Shown: piece after piece, positions 19,211-32,184 of the stretch
Position numbering within the stretch: the stretch's first letter is position 1
How the letters are laid out: every line of letters starts with the position of its first letter
From: Ceratothoa steindachneri
Taxonomy: Eukaryota > Arthropoda > Malacostraca > Isopoda > Cymothoidae
Assembly: GCA_963969495.1 (NCBI GenBank)
Contig: OZ018317.1
Location: 226,840,099-226,904,098, forward strand
Direction of reading: 5' to 3'
DNA: 64,000 nt
The notes under the pieces: generated by a model
What the model saw: only the letters and a program-made list of their open reading frames with translations
What the model was told of the DNA's origin: nothing
Database searches by the model: none
Position numbers and translations under genes: made by a program

Positions 19211-19228
19211 CTTACACACCTGATACCA
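19211..19228 (-). other. E2-A primer binding site (tRNA-Leu-like)
   Basis: TGGTATCAGGTGTG on the minus strand. The related element D has TGGTGTCAGGTGTGAGG at the same place. The implied tRNA 3' end fits a Leu acceptor (GTCAGG...). A 29-base spacer containing (TA)n separates it from the LTR, which is long. Confidence 0.6.
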
Positions 19229-19257
19229 AATTTAAATAGTATATATATATATATATA

Positions 19258-20723
19258 TGTCGTAGAATGACTCCCGACGATAACATATATATAACACTAT
19301 TCGTTGAGGGAACTTCCTTAATTATCTTTAGAGTGCGTTTACTGTCTGGCGGCCGATATTATGTATCATCGATATGCTTAAGAAGTGGAACTGAGCTCAA
19401 GGATAATAATATTGCTATCATTAATAAAATAGAGTTTTATTAATAATAACTATAAACAATACAAAAAAACCGGAAAATATTGACATAAACAGAATGGAAA
19501 GGGTCGTGGAGACTCGGGCTAATCCAAGGATTTAAGGAATTAAAAAAGGTAAAACAAATATAGAGTTAAAGAGATGGGATGGTTCGATAAACAATTTAAA
19601 GGAAAGGATAGAATTGACAAAAGGGATCAATACTCAAAGGGGAAGTTTGGCTTACGTAACTTTGGCACTAGTGGTGCAGTGGAATGTGGCGCAAAGGAGT
19701 TTCGGTCCGCTGGCGAGCTCCAGCCGAAAAGAGGGGGGGATAAAAGGATCCTGACGAGGCGTCTTGGGAAGGAGAACCGTTTCTCGACGAACGGCCGGAA
19801 GAACAATGGCTGTTCTAGGTTGTTCTCTTCTGAACAAAGGGGGGATGAGAACCGTCTCTTGTCTACGGGCTCAAGAACAATGGCTGTTCTAATGTTGTTC
19901 TCCTTTGAACAACAGGGGGGGTGAGAACCGTTTCTTGGCGAAGGGCTCAAAACGAACAATGGCTGTTCTAGGTTGTTCTCTTCTGAACAAAGGGGGGGAT
20001 GAGAACCGTCTCTTGTCTACGGGCTCAAGAACAATGGCTGTTCTAATGTTGTTCTCCTCTGAACAACAGGGGAAGGGGGTGAGAACCGTTTCTTGGCGAA
20101 GGGCTCAAAACGAACAATGGCTGTTCTAATGCTGTTCTCCTTGAACAACAGGGGGGGGGATGAGAACCGTTTCTTGGCGAAGGGCTCAAAACGAACAATG
20201 GCTGTTCTAATGCTGTTCTCCTTTGAACAACAGGGGGGGAAGCCTTGGGGAATTGGCGTCGGAAAGGCTCGAACCTTTGGCACTCAAGGAATATTGTCCT
20301 CCTTCTGGACAAGTGATGGTGAATCTCGAGGTCGAGGTCCCTTGGCGCACAAAGGGAGAGAGGGTCGTGGTGATGTTTCGCGACGAAAATCTGGATCTCC
20401 AATCTGATCTTAGTGGAAAAGTTTCCATATAAATAGCCAGGACATCTCCTTGGCGTGGGGGAAAATGGAGTGAAAGCTTGGAGGGAACGCACAGCCGGGC
20501 CGGAGAACAATGCCTTATCTGCTCATAAGCCCAACTCGATCTGGCGAGGTCGGCGTATGGGGGCGAATGGGGGGACGATAACCTCCTTGTTTAAACATTG
20601 ACATCCGGTAGCTGTGATAAGACTCCAAGCCTCGAATCGAAGATGCACGTGGGCAGCATCGTGGTTTTAAATAATACGGGATAGGAGTTGAAATTAAACG
20701 CAGCTTGAACTCGTTCTATTACA
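19258..20723 (-). repeat. E2-A 5' LTR (right)
   Basis: TG at 19258, CA at 20723, 1466 bp. It is nearly identical to 14781-16243 but has its own diagnostic variants (gctccagccgaaaagag against gatccagccgaaaggg). Confidence 0.9.
19772..20239. repeat. LTR minisatellite, six units (E2-A right)
   Basis: Same array as at 15294-15759, with different G-run lengths and one agg-interrupted run. Confidence 0.9.
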
Positions 20724-20728
20724 CTGTT

Positions 20729-23036
20729 TTAGTAATAAATTGCTTTAATCACTTTTAGTATTATGCTTAGTGTTTTTTTTTTTGTATATCTTGTAGTCAG
20801 TGTAAATCAGGTCTTTTGTTTTTTCTTTGATGTCTTCGTTATAGTTGGGTCTTCATCCATGAATTTGCTATCGATATTTGGTTAATTTTTGTAGAAGTTG
20901 GTGAGGTTGGTAATTAGGTTATCTTTTCTTGGTTTGGGTAAAAAAGATTCTTATTCTCATACATAGAACGGCACTACTGCTATTCCAGCTAAAAGCCCAA
21001 CGGAGCTCAGAAATCTGGCGCGACTTATACCTCTTCTGTTCTGGTTAATCATTTGGACGATATCATCTTTCAATTCTCGATTAACCAGTTCCTGCATATT
21101 CTTTCCTTGTCCGTTCTTCTATGACAACTTGAATGGGACTTAACCCAGCTTCCCGGTGCAGCTCTTCCTGGTGTCTTTTTTCTCGCCTTAGTGTACCTGT
21201 AATTAGCCGAACACATTTGTTCTGCACCACTTTTAGTTTCCTCCTTTGTATCTTTGAGACACACGAGAGGGCGAAAGCGGGGTATAGCAGCCTCGATTTA
21301 CAAGTGCATTGCAGATCATTTTCTTATTGCTTTCATGGAGATTTCTGAACATGTATAGAGTTCTGACTGCAGCTGTGGCCTTGATAGGAAGACTCTGTGG
21401 TTTATGTGGGTCTTATATCCTGATTTAGTGAGTCGTAAGCCCAGGACCTTTCCCTCGTTAGAGTACGGGTAGTGTTCTTCTTCTTCAAGGATGTCGTCTA
21501 CTTTTCGACGGTTCATTGGAATTCCTCAGAATTTCTGGCGAGTCATATTAATTTTCCACCTTTTTTTCAAATCTGTTGATTTTTTCGAGCTCCGCATCTG
21601 TCACCCTTACTTGAAATCCAGCGTTCCTAATGGGACTTAGGACGATTTGTGTAATGTCATCTGCAATCTGCAGATACATCGTATCGTCCCAAATTGTGAC
21701 ATGGAGGTCATATGTGTACACGAGGTACAGCAACGGACTCAGACAGCTGCCTTGTGGAACATCCGCCTCAAGTTCAAATTCGGGTCCTGTACGGCCCCCG
21801 ATCGAAATTTGGCCTTCCCTTTCCATTATATAGTCACAGAGGACTCTTTAAACGATTGGGTTTAGCCGAAGCTTCAAGATCTTGTATTGTAGACCCTTCA
21901 GCGAAACCTTATCGAAGGCATTTTGAAAATCTCGCACTACAATATCTACGTATTTCCGGTCAGCTTTCTGCTTGCGAGTATTTCCGTTAGGAGGTCGAGG
22001 GCCATTTCTCTTACCTGTCTTCTACGGAACCAGTGCTGTTGAGGGTTATGAGAGCCTTGCTTGTCTAAGTTGTCTTGTAGCCGGTCAGCCAGGAGCTTCT
22101 CGTAGATATTCGCTACAAACTCAAGCAGAGAGATTGGTATGTAATTGACCAGTTGTTCAGGGGGTTTACCTCCCTTAGGTATAAATGTTATTTTAGAAAT
22201 CTATAAGCCGAGAGGTCAGCTGGGGCAAATAAACTGGTTTATCACTTGTATCGTCCCTAGTTGGCCGAGGCGTAGTATTTTTTCGGAGAGTGACTGGGAG
22301 CTGGATCGGCTCAAGTGAGATTGTGGTGAGGATTGCTATGTGATCACTATGGTCTGTTTGACCTGGCTGACTATGGTCGTTCAGGAAGAAGCCTTCACTT
22401 GCTAAGATTATGCCAGGTTTCGTGGCTGAGGTGGAAGTGATATGGGTCTGAAAATCCGGCCCTATTCTTTGGATGTTTTTTTCTACCATAATCAATTCCA
22501 ACTTTCGGCATCTTTAGTTGGTTCTACCATACTCCGTTGCACGTTATCTGGCATTATTAAAGTTGCCCCCTAAGTTTACCATTTTGCGATGCCCATACAG
22601 CGTGTAGAAGTTGTTTATGGGTAGATAGGCTCGAGAAGGGGGTTGCTAAGCCTTGGCTATCACGAGCTTTCCTACCAATGTGTGGAGTTCAACGGCCACA
22701 AAGGATTCGTCCAGTTCTGGAAGGAGATTGAACGAGATATTTCCCTTCAGCAAACCTTTCCTGTGAATGATTCTTCATGACCACTCTGTAGCCGGTATTT
22801 TAATTTTACCAGATGTAGTGTCAATACCGTGCTCTGTTATTAATATGATGTCGGGGTCCAGCACATGAAATATGTTTCCATATGTCGTTGCTTTTCTCTC
22901 TCATCCGTCAACGTTGAGTGTCAGGATCCTCATTTTGTTGCTTACTTCTCTCCATATTTTTCTTTTACTGTTTCTGGGTTGTGTTTTTTTCTTCCCGTTC
23001 CTCTTCTTCCTAAATTCGTCCTTTGACACCTGTTCT
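20729..23036 (-). mobile_element. L-C LINE, APE-type, degenerate (copy A, cut at 23036)
   Basis: Minus-strand non-LTR retrotransposon with endonuclease and RT remnants in order. Its 5' part is cut at the duplication join; the copy B version continues past 44745. Confidence 0.8.
20960..22937 (-). pseudogene. L-C endonuclease-RT polyprotein remnant (copy A)
   Basis: The apurinic-type endonuclease begins MRILTLNVDG at ~22937 and, after an early stop, reads DPDIILITEHGIDT near 22850 and SDHIAILTTISLEP near 22330. RT follows with DVPQGSCLSPLLYLVY and the catalytic ADDITQ (21826-21548), then the C-terminus (KLKVVQNKCVRLITG near 21210; LKDDIVQMINQNRRGISRARF ending near 20960). Several stops and shifts interrupt it. 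The endonuclease would nick the target and RT would copy the RNA there. Confidence 0.8.
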
Positions 23037-24664
23037 TGCGAAACAGACAGGTCACTCACATCCCCTGTATTCTCAACAGGCATACCAGAAACCCCTTCGA
23101 CTGGTTCCCACCAGAAACCTGAAAAATCAGCCACTTCATCATTCACTACATTAAACTCACCCCTACTATTACCATTCATAAAACCCGAAAAATCAGCCAC
23201 ACTAGGTTCATTCTGCCCAAACACACTATCATTCATACTGTTCCCAAAACCAGAAATATCAGGCACAGGCAGCTCACTCACTCGTCTACTTATACCAGCC
23301 AAATCACTCACCTGTTTACGCAAAAACTCAATCTCCCTTTCAAGATCCCCCATACCAGAAACACTCTGCTCAGACTTACTTTCATTTGTACTTGCATTCT
23401 TCCTTTCACCCTTCTTTGTACGCTTTCTACTCCTCGAGACTAAGACTAGCTCTTTCTTAGACAGATCCATACTATCACATTCATTCTCATCATCATGCAC
23501 TTTACCTCTCTCTCTACACAGTCCATACACTGGATGGCTCACCAGGTAGTCAGGAGGTTCTCTCCATCTCCTTAACTGACTCTGATGAGCCCGCACTCTC
23601 TCAGTCATGCCGTCATTTAAACTCTCCAAAACATACGTTACCCCATTTTCCCAAACTCTCACAACTCTATAAGGTCCATCAAACTTCTCACTCATCTTTG
23701 ATACATTCAACCTACCCTTCACTTCTTTCACCTTCAATACTTTTGTACCTAATTCAAATGAACGGAACCTTTCATGCGCTTCACGCCATACACTCTGCTC
23801 ACTTTCACTCAAACGAAACCTATCTTTCACTCGCCTTTCAAAATTCATCACAAACTGACATGGGGACATTCCAGTTGCACTATGCACAGTTGAATTATAC
23901 GCCCACAACACTCTCCCCAGACACACATCCCAGTCATTCACTGTCGTACTCATCATTCTCAACATCTCACACAAGGTTCTTATAGTCCGTTCAGCCAATC
24001 CATTTGAAGACGGTACATACGGAGTTGTTCTCACATGCTCCACACCATTCTCTCTCAACATTTGCTCAAACACTTCCCCTACAAATTCAGGCCCATTATC
24101 ACTCAGACATCTTCTAGGCTTCCATACACACATAGGAAAAAACAACTGCTCAACCACACGTGCAACAGTCACACTCCTTTTATCTCTCACAGGCGCTGCA
24201 TACACAAACTTACTTTTATGATCAACCATAACAACCATACCAACATTCCCAGCACTCGTACGCGGCAAAGAGACACAATCAATCACTACCAATTCAAACG
24301 GTTCTTTCGCATCAACTTTCAACATCGGTGGTTTCACTTGCACACCTTGCACCTTTCGCTTCTGACACCTTTCACACGTAGTTGCAACATCATTCACAAC
24401 AGTTCTCAGAAACGGATGGAACACACGCTCCTTCATACACTCCCACAGCTTAAACTTACCCATATGCCCATAATTATCATGCACAACCTTCACCAGACCA
24501 ATCATACCAACTAAGGACATCACAGGTACATACATATCATCACCACCTTTCACATGCCTCACAAAATATACAACATCCATACAAACAACAAAATCCTTAG
24601 CATACCTTTTAAAATCACTTAAACACTCTGGCCATTCATTCAAATCAACAACATCATTACACAC
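22901..24664 (-). CDS. G1-B integrase fused at its C-terminus to LINE L-C sequence
   Basis: 587 codons. Residues 1-541 are the G1 integrase: HHCC (H62, H67, C97, C100), DD35E core (D129, D189, E225), GPY at 330-332, then a charged tail with three related motifs, PDISGF (468), ADFSGF (490) and ADFSGF (512). From ~543 (EQVSKDEF...) the ORF is LINE ORF1 end plus the first residues of its endonuclease (MRILTLNVDG), because the duplication join falls in frame. The first codon taken is GTG; the frame overlaps the preceding pol frame by ~25 bases in the -1 register, and I see no canonical slippery site there. Confidence 0.88.
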   Translation of the reverse strand: MCNDVVDLNEWPECLSDFKRYAKDFVVCMDVVYFVRHVKGGDDMYVPVMSLVGMIGLVKVVHDNYGHMGKFKLWECMKERVFHPFLRTVVNDVATTCERCQKRKVQGVQVKPPMLKVDAKEPFELVVIDCVSLPRTSAGNVGMVVMVDHKSKFVYAAPVRDKRSVTVARVVEQLFFPMCVWKPRRCLSDNGPEFVGEVFEQMLRENGVEHVRTTPYVPSSNGLAERTIRTLCEMLRMMSTTVNDWDVCLGRVLWAYNSTVHSATGMSPCQFVMNFERRVKDRFRLSESEQSVWREAHERFRSFELGTKVLKVKEVKGRLNVSKMSEKFDGPYRVVRVWENGVTYVLESLNDGMTERVRAHQSQLRRWREPPDYLVSHPVYGLCRERGKVHDDENECDSMDLSKKELVLVSRSRKRTKKGERKNASTNESKSEQSVSGMGDLEREIEFLRKQVSDLAGISRRVSELPVPDISGFGNSMNDSVFGQNEPSVADFSGFMNGNSRGEFNVVNDEVADFSGFWWEPVEGVSGMPVENTGDVSDLSVSQEQVSKDEFRKKRNGKKKTQPRNSKRKIWREVSNKMRILTLNVDG

Positions 24665-27600
24665 CTCTTCAACTCACTAACAAAAGGACACATCTCTTGC
24701 ATCTCTAGAATATCATCATCACTTAAAATCTCATTCTCATCATCCATGACTAACTCAATCATACCGCAAAACTTGACAACATTCTTTGCACACTCATTCA
24801 ACCTCATCACCTCACATTCACCTTTCATAAGACAATCCTTATCAGCATCCAAAGACAAATCATTCAATCTCATAAAGTCTACACCAAGCAAGAAACAACA
24901 AGGCATTTAATCACCTTTCAGAATCACAAAGTCATGCTTCACATTCACACCATTACCCAAACTCACTTTCAGACTAACCTGTTCCCATGCCACTATCAAG
25001 CCATTCCCTAATCCACTTATCCGTAACTTCACAGGTTTATGCTCGCAACATTTAAACTCATCATACTTACTCAGAATCCTCTCATTCACTAAAGACACCT
25101 GCGCTCCAGTATCAATCAAACCACAGAACAACCTTTCACCAACTTTCACTCTCACTTCCATCATATCAGGTCCACCATGTTCGCAATACACTGAAGGAAC
25201 AAGCACACCAACATCAGCACTTATATCCACACTGTCATTAACTCCCATATCATCACTCACCACACGACGCTCATCTTCATCCAGACAATCATTCTTCTCT
25301 CTTATATATGAACACTTTTCAATCACCCAATTGTAGTGCACACCGCTCAAACATTGCAGATGTACCACATTAGGATTCAAACCCTTCATCTTCTCATCCT
25401 TGTACACAATCGGCCTCTCACCACCAAAGTGCACATAAACAATCACTCCATACAAACGACTCACTACAATCAACACTTCCTGAAATGGCGGGACCCCTTG
25501 CATACACATCGCTCTCAATTCTTTGATGAAGTTCCGCACCTTTGCCATACCAATGCTTTCAGGCTTCCTACACACTTCATTCATTACCTCCTTCCTTAAA
25601 TCATCCACACTATCGGGCACTCTCACGTCTACTCCATCACTCTTCAAATCTTGCAAACCATTCCATACACTCTCAAACAAGGAATCACCACCACCCTTAC
25701 TCTCTTTTCCATTCATAATCCCTTTCGGCAAATACTCAGGATCACTCACTCCACACACATTTTCATCATTCGTACCAGGATACCTTGACATCAAATCAGC
25801 CACTCCATTCCGTTCACCAGGCACATACTCAATCACATAGTCAAAGTCACTCAAATCTTCCAAAGTCCTTGCAATCCTACTATCAGCCCACTTCATACGC
25901 TGCAGATACACAAGAGGTTGATGATCTGTTTTTATCACAAACCTCACACCATACAAAAACGGACGCAACACTTTCAAACAATATCTTATCGCAGCCAACT
26001 CTCGTTCCACAGTCGAATACTTTCGTTCTGCAACATTCATAGCCTTGGATACATACCCAATTATTCACCTGACATTCTCTCCATTCAAACGCTGCTCTTG
26101 CATCAGAAAACCTCCCATACAATACCCACTCGCATCTGTATACAATTCAAGCATTTTAGCATTTACACTATAATCTGGGTACGCCAATTCAACATCTTCA
26201 GCCGCTGCCTCTTTCAGTCTCTCATACGCCTCATTCATCTTATCATTCCACTTGACAACCGTACTACCTTTCTTGCCCATCCACTCAGTCAGAGGCTTAC
26301 TCACACCAGAACAATCACGTATAAACTTTCGCTGGAACTCAATCAAACCCAAAAAGGACTTCAGTTGCTTCACAGTCACCGGTTTAGGAAACATTCGCAC
26401 CTTCTCAACATACTTCGGTGATTTTCGCAACCCATTCTCACTCACCATATGCCCAAGGAATTCCACTTCTTTCGCAAACCATTCACACTTCGCCACTTTC
26501 ACCTTCACACCAACACTCTCCAATGTTCTCAACACATCATTCACCAATCTCATATGCTCCTCAAAAGTCTCAGTCATAATCAAAATATCATCTATAAATG
26601 CAATCACATTCTTACTCGCAAACTTACTCAACACAACATTCATTGCCCGCTGGAAGGCTCCGGGAGCATTAGCCAACCCGAAGCTGAGGTTCCGGAACTG
26701 GTAATGCCTCTTTGTGGAAGAGAAGGCAGTTACCGGCCGGCTCTCCTCAGCAATAGGCATCTGGTAATACCCCCGTACCAGATCCAGCTTCGTAAACCAC
26801 TCCATCCCATGCATACTATATACACACTCAGATACCACACACATTGGAAACCTTTCTTTCACAGTCCTTTCATTCACCTTTCGATAATCCACACACAGAC
26901 GCAATTTTCCATCCGGCTTACGTACAGGCACAATTGGACTATTCCATGCACTCTCACTCTCTTCAATCACTCCCAATTGCTCCAATTCCAAACACTGCTC
27001 CTCAATCTCATCAGCAACTGGACGTGGGAAATGCCTCGGCCGCTGATAGATTGGGGAGTCCTCCTTCAGGACAATCTTGAATTCCGGGAGCTTTACAACC
27101 CCGAAATCCAGATCACCCTTACTGAGGGCTCCCTTTCGTTCAAATATCATTTGATACACATCCTCCCTTTCATACTCAGTCAAACATCCATCCAATTTCA
27201 CCATGTCCTCCACCTCATTATACATCCATTCACATGTCTTTTCATTCGCAATATTCACCCTGATATCCGTGCTATCATCCATACCTACCTCAGTGACAGT
27301 GGAGAGGTGTCCTAGTACATCTCCGACTTGGATACCCCTCACCTGTCCCTTCACCCTGGGGTCCGCCTGCACACATACAAAAGGATCATTCATTCTCATC
27401 AAGCCATCAAACACACAAGCAACACGCCTTACCTTATAATATGCATACTTTCCATCCAATATCACGGTGTTCTCACCCACATTTAAACTAACATCCTTAC
27501 TCCAACTCACTCTAACCACCACCCTTTCACCCTTCACAAGTCTTACATTCTCCATAGCAGTCACCTCAATACCAGTAAACACACTCCTCAAAACACTACC

Positions 27601-28085
27601 ATCTTTCCCTACATATAACTTATACACCCCATTTTTACCAATCTTTCTCTCAATTTGATCACTTGCAGGATGCACAACCATACGATTCATTTTCATAAAA
27701 TCATAGCCCAAAATCACACCATACTCACTACTCACCTTATTTATCACCGAGAATTCACATTCATTCATCATCATACCATGCATTCGAACAGCTGACCTTA
27801 TCATTCCAATCACAGGCACTCTCCTATTACCAATACCTACCAAACTACCCTTGCACTCAGACAGGAGGGCTTTCTTGCTAACCTTGTCATACACATCTTT
27901 ATACACCAAGCTCGCCTTGCATCCAGAATCTATTAAAGCCAAACACTCAATTTCATTCAATTCCACCTTCACACTCAGACACTCATACTTCCTACCAGAC
28001 AGCACTTTCACACTCGACAGACTTACCAACACATTACTCACACTCATGCACCCAGAGGATACTTCAGCAGGTACCCTCTTACAAT
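24640..28085 (-). pseudogene. pol: G1-B Pol (PR1-RT-RNase H-OTU-like-PR2) with two stops
   Basis: 28047-26065 reads PR1 (D40-S-G, VILGYDFM), the connecting region and RT (FIDDILIM) through the start of RNase H in one frame. A CGA-to-TGA change at ~26062-26064 stops it; this is a C-to-T change at a CpG in the sense strand. The frame resumes (26040-24907) with the rest of RNase H, the OTU-like segment and the start of PR2, then stops again at ~24907 where two adjacent bases differ from copy A. The last 89 codons (24906-24640) complete PR2. The lesions are different from those of copy A. Confidence 0.85.
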
Positions 28086-28095
28086 TCAGTTTCCC
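28054..28095 (-). promoter_or_regulatory. G1-B gag-pol -1 frameshift site and stem-loop
   Basis: GGGAAAC at 28095-28089 abuts the gag stop, with the same 9-base spacer and 9-bp stem as in copy A, without any base change. Confidence 0.8.
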
Positions 28096-29804
28096 GCTTC
28101 AGACTTTCCATTCACACCTTGCGCTCTCAGTCTAATCCAACACTTTTCACTTAAATGTCCTTCCATCGCACAATAGCTACATACATTCCTCTGGTCACGA
28201 CACATCCTCGTATAATTACCAGCCTTTCCACAATTACCACAAGCATACTTCACACTTCCCCCAGCAGTTGCTCCACCATTCAACCTCGGACAATCTTTCT
28301 TCAAATGGCCTATTTCTTTACACTCAAAGCACTCTTTCGCACTTTCCTGGCAATCCTTTATCATATGCCCTTTCTTACCACAACCAAAACATGCACCAGA
28401 CGTCCACCTACATTCTGCCAACATATGACCTTTCCTTCCACACCGATGACATTCCACAATCTTTCTCCCACCATTTGATCTCTCGTTTGCTGGGACATAC
28501 CTCGGTTTCTCTCTCATATATCCGTTCCCACGCTTGAAATTCATCTGTCCCCTTCCATTCGACCACCCTCCATTTACCCATCCATTCTGCCGGCCCAGGA
28601 AGTTCGACATCACTCCAGCTGGTGCAGCCTTCAGGGCATCCCTGTAGCTGACATACTGCTGGGGTGGATGAAAGCTCCTGGGCTTCTTACCCCCAACGTT
28701 CACACTGTACCATCCATCCTCTTCTAGATCGCTTTCATCATCAAATCGTCCATCTTCCAACAGCTCCAACACATCCTCCCACATCAACCGTTCACCTGTC
28801 AGTCTCATTCTCTCCTTTCTCTTTCCACTCAGCCATTCACTCACCTTTCGCGGGATCGTGTCCAAAAACTTCCTCATCAGTGGTTTACATTCATTTACAT
28901 CATCATCACCATACCTCTTTCTTGCCATACTCTCAAGCCTATGTGCATACATGTTCACACTTTCACTTTTCCCCATTCGAGCCTTCTCAAATTCATTTAC
29001 CCTTTTATACTTCACACTCTCTTTCATTCGTTTCACCTGTCCAATCATCCGCTTCTTCACCACATCGTACCTTGGTTCCCCTACACTTGTAATCACGCGG
29101 AAAAACTCCAATACTTTTCCCTCCAAACATTCCCCCAAAACATTCATCCAGTATCCCTTATTCTCCGGGTACTTGAGCTTACAATATCGCTCAAATTCCC
29201 CGAAGAATTCTTCCACACTTTTCCCACCATGTAACCTAAATCTATCTATCTTTGGCACTTCCCTTATCAAAATACCCTTTCCCACATTCACTTCACTCTC
29301 ACTTGAGCTGCCTTCACTCTCACTCATATCAATCATACCATCACTCTCTCCTTCATCCGAGTACAATGAGTCCACACTCTTGCCTCTTACCTTCCTATCC
29401 TTCCCCTTTGCACCACTCTTCCTTCTTCTCTTGCATTCAACTCTCTTCCATTCTCCGTCCTTCCTATCACTCATAATCACCCTATCTTCTCTAGACTCGC
29501 ACACACTCCCATTGATCCCATTAGTCTTATCCCCTTCAGTCGGAGCAGGGGTCAAGGTCGAGGGTCCTAGGGCCGGTCCTGACCCCTTCATCATGTCATA
29601 CAAGTCCTTCATCCGTTGGTCGACCTGCTTCTGTCTCTCGTCCATTTCTTTCCTCATCTTGTCTGTCTTCTCATCCATACTCATCACATCACTCTTCAAT
29701 CCATCAATCACATTCCTCAACATCATACATTCCTCCTCTTTCTGCCTCAATTCCAGCCTCAGTCTCACAATCTCATCATGGAGGCCCTGTTCCACAGAAG
29801 CCAT
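28086..29804 (-). CDS. gag: G1-B Gag, intact
   Basis: 572 residues, same domains as G1-A Gag: N-terminal coiled coil, acidic stretch, capsid, five CCHC-type knuckles with Asn in the fourth. I see no amino-acid difference from copy A, while base changes are present (for example near 29090), so differences here appear silent. Confidence 0.9.
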   Translation of the reverse strand: MASVEQGLHDEIVRLRLELRQKEEECMMLRNVIDGLKSDVMSMDEKTDKMRKEMDERQKQVDQRMKDLYDMMKGSGPALGPSTLTPAPTEGDKTNGINGSVCESREDRVIMSDRKDGEWKRVECKRRRKSGAKGKDRKVRGKSVDSLYSDEGESDGMIDMSESEGSSSESEVNVGKGILIREVPKIDRFRLHGGKSVEEFFGEFERYCKLKYPENKGYWMNVLGECLEGKVLEFFRVITSVGEPRYDVVKKRMIGQVKRMKESVKYKRVNEFEKARMGKSESVNMYAHRLESMARKRYGDDDVNECKPLMRKFLDTIPRKVSEWLSGKRKERMRLTGERLMWEDVLELLEDGRFDDESDLEEDGWYSVNVGGKKPRSFHPPQQYVSYRDALKAAPAGVMSNFLGRQNGWVNGGWSNGRGQMNFKRGNGYMREKPRYVPANERSNGGRKIVECHRCGRKGHMLAECRWTSGACFGCGKKGHMIKDCQESAKECFECKEIGHLKKDCPRLNGGATAGGSVKYACGNCGKAGNYTRMCRDQRNVCSYCAMEGHLSEKCWIRLRAQGVNGKSEAGN

Positions 29805-29920
29805 CCTCCCAGGTTAGTAACAGCGATAGACAAAGGTGAAAAACAACCAAACTACCTGCCATGCTAATTGGGTATGGACTGCAATCCAATCCCGTCACGC
29901 TCCCGGTTTCGAAGTCTCAC

Positions 29921-29938
29921 GTCCCTATTCGGGCGCCA
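29921..29938 (-). other. G1-B primer binding site (tRNA-Lys type)
   Basis: Identical to the site at 6745-6762. Confidence 0.85.
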
Positions 29939-29940
29939 AA

Positions 29941-31119
<1,179 letters not shown>

Positions 31120-31453
31120 CAGGTAGTTTCCTCTGTGCAGACCTAATTTAAATTTCAATAAATAGAGAATGGCGAATGGCTGACTTAAATCCAACATCTA
31201 AAATCTCTATCAAGGTTGAATAGCGCAACATTTCGACCCTGTGGTCATCTCCTGGCTCTAGAATACAGATTTAGATATATATAATAGGTTTAAGTGTTAA
31301 AAACCCATTATAATTATAAATAAAGGTGATTTAAAATACGACAATTTATCAATAAGGTAGAGTCAAATTGTAGACAAAAAAGCAACAAAAATAAACCCGG
31401 GCAGAAAAAACAAAAATACAAACTGTTTAAATGAGAAACGTACCGTGGATCTT

Positions 31454-31768
31454 TCATATCCAATGAAAATCTAGTGTGAGAGAGAAGTGATGGGAAATTA
31501 AACAGTTTTGATAGTAGTGGTCATTCATAGGCTGTTTAATGTAATAGAAGAGAAATCGAATTGATAGAGGGAGATAGTGTTTTGATATGAATAAATTGGA
31601 AGATACGTAGAGGTTAGAGTGCAAAATTTGGAAGTCATTCAGTGTTGGAATTCTTTGGCATTTAATCGAGTCTTCTCTTATAGAAGAATGCTCTCTTTTA
31701 TTAAGAAGTGTCCCTGTTCTCACGCTGATGCCAATGTAGGAGGAGAAACAGGTCTGAAGGGTAAGTAG
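31454..31768 (-). pseudogene. GIY-YIG endonuclease end (copy B)
   Basis: The YIGISVRTG motif is followed by EH and DFQILHS. The 89 codons from 31723 match copy A without a change. Confidence 0.6.
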
Positions 31769-31899
31769 GGTGGTTCCCGCAATTATTTATCAAGAGTAAA
31801 AATAAACTACACCACTACGAAACTCATAAGTCGTTCGATCTTTAATTTTTCATCAATTTTTGAGAAGATTTAATTTTCCATCACTCTTTTATCTTCGTT

Positions 31900-32184
31900 T
31901 TGTCGACCACTGATTCCCAGGATATAATGAGACCTTACAAGCTCAAGTTTCTTAATTTTATTAAATCTTTACACCCGAATATTTCTTTTACCATTGAGAC
32001 AGAAAATAATAACAGTATCCCCTTTAAAGAAATTTTCATTACCAAAGAAAACGGTAATATCTTGACATCCGTCCATAGAAAATCAACTTTTACAGGTTAA
32101 GGATTAACTTTTATAGTTTCTGTGATTTCCAATATAAAATTTCTACTACCAAGATCCTTGTACACAGGGGCTTTCACCTTTACT
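31900..32184 (+). pseudogene. Penelope-like RT fragment (copy B)
   Basis: Same SLHPNISFTIE block, same stop after TFTG and same continuation in the next frame as copy A, so the frameshift is older than the duplication. Confidence 0.65.

Larger units (their letters stand above)
14781..20723 (-). mobile_element. E2-A: non-autonomous Gmr1-like LTR element
   Basis: The element has two LTRs of ~1.46 kb, TG...CA ends, a 5-bp target duplication CTGTT at 14776-14780 and 20724-20728, a tRNA-Leu-type primer site next to the right LTR and a purine tract next to the left LTR. Coding is on the minus strand. Internal sequence is only ~3 kb, with one 628-codon Gag-PR-RT remnant and an RNase H remnant. The two LTRs differ at scattered sites, and left and right LTRs of copies A and B pair up by position, so insertion predates the duplication. 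Confidence 0.92.
1..23036. repeat. Copy A of a ~23-kb duplicated segment (continues left of window)
   Basis: Base 1 corresponds to about 23175 and the match runs without rearrangement to 23036, which corresponds to 44745. The offset falls from about 23174 to about 21706 across 7830-9420, where copy A alone carries a Tc1-like insertion, then drifts by a few bases at mono- and dinucleotide runs. Substitutions are sparse, so ORFs keep the same length and most of the same residues. The left end lies about 138 bp outside the window. It is either a recent tandem duplication or unmerged haplotypes. Confidence 0.95.
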
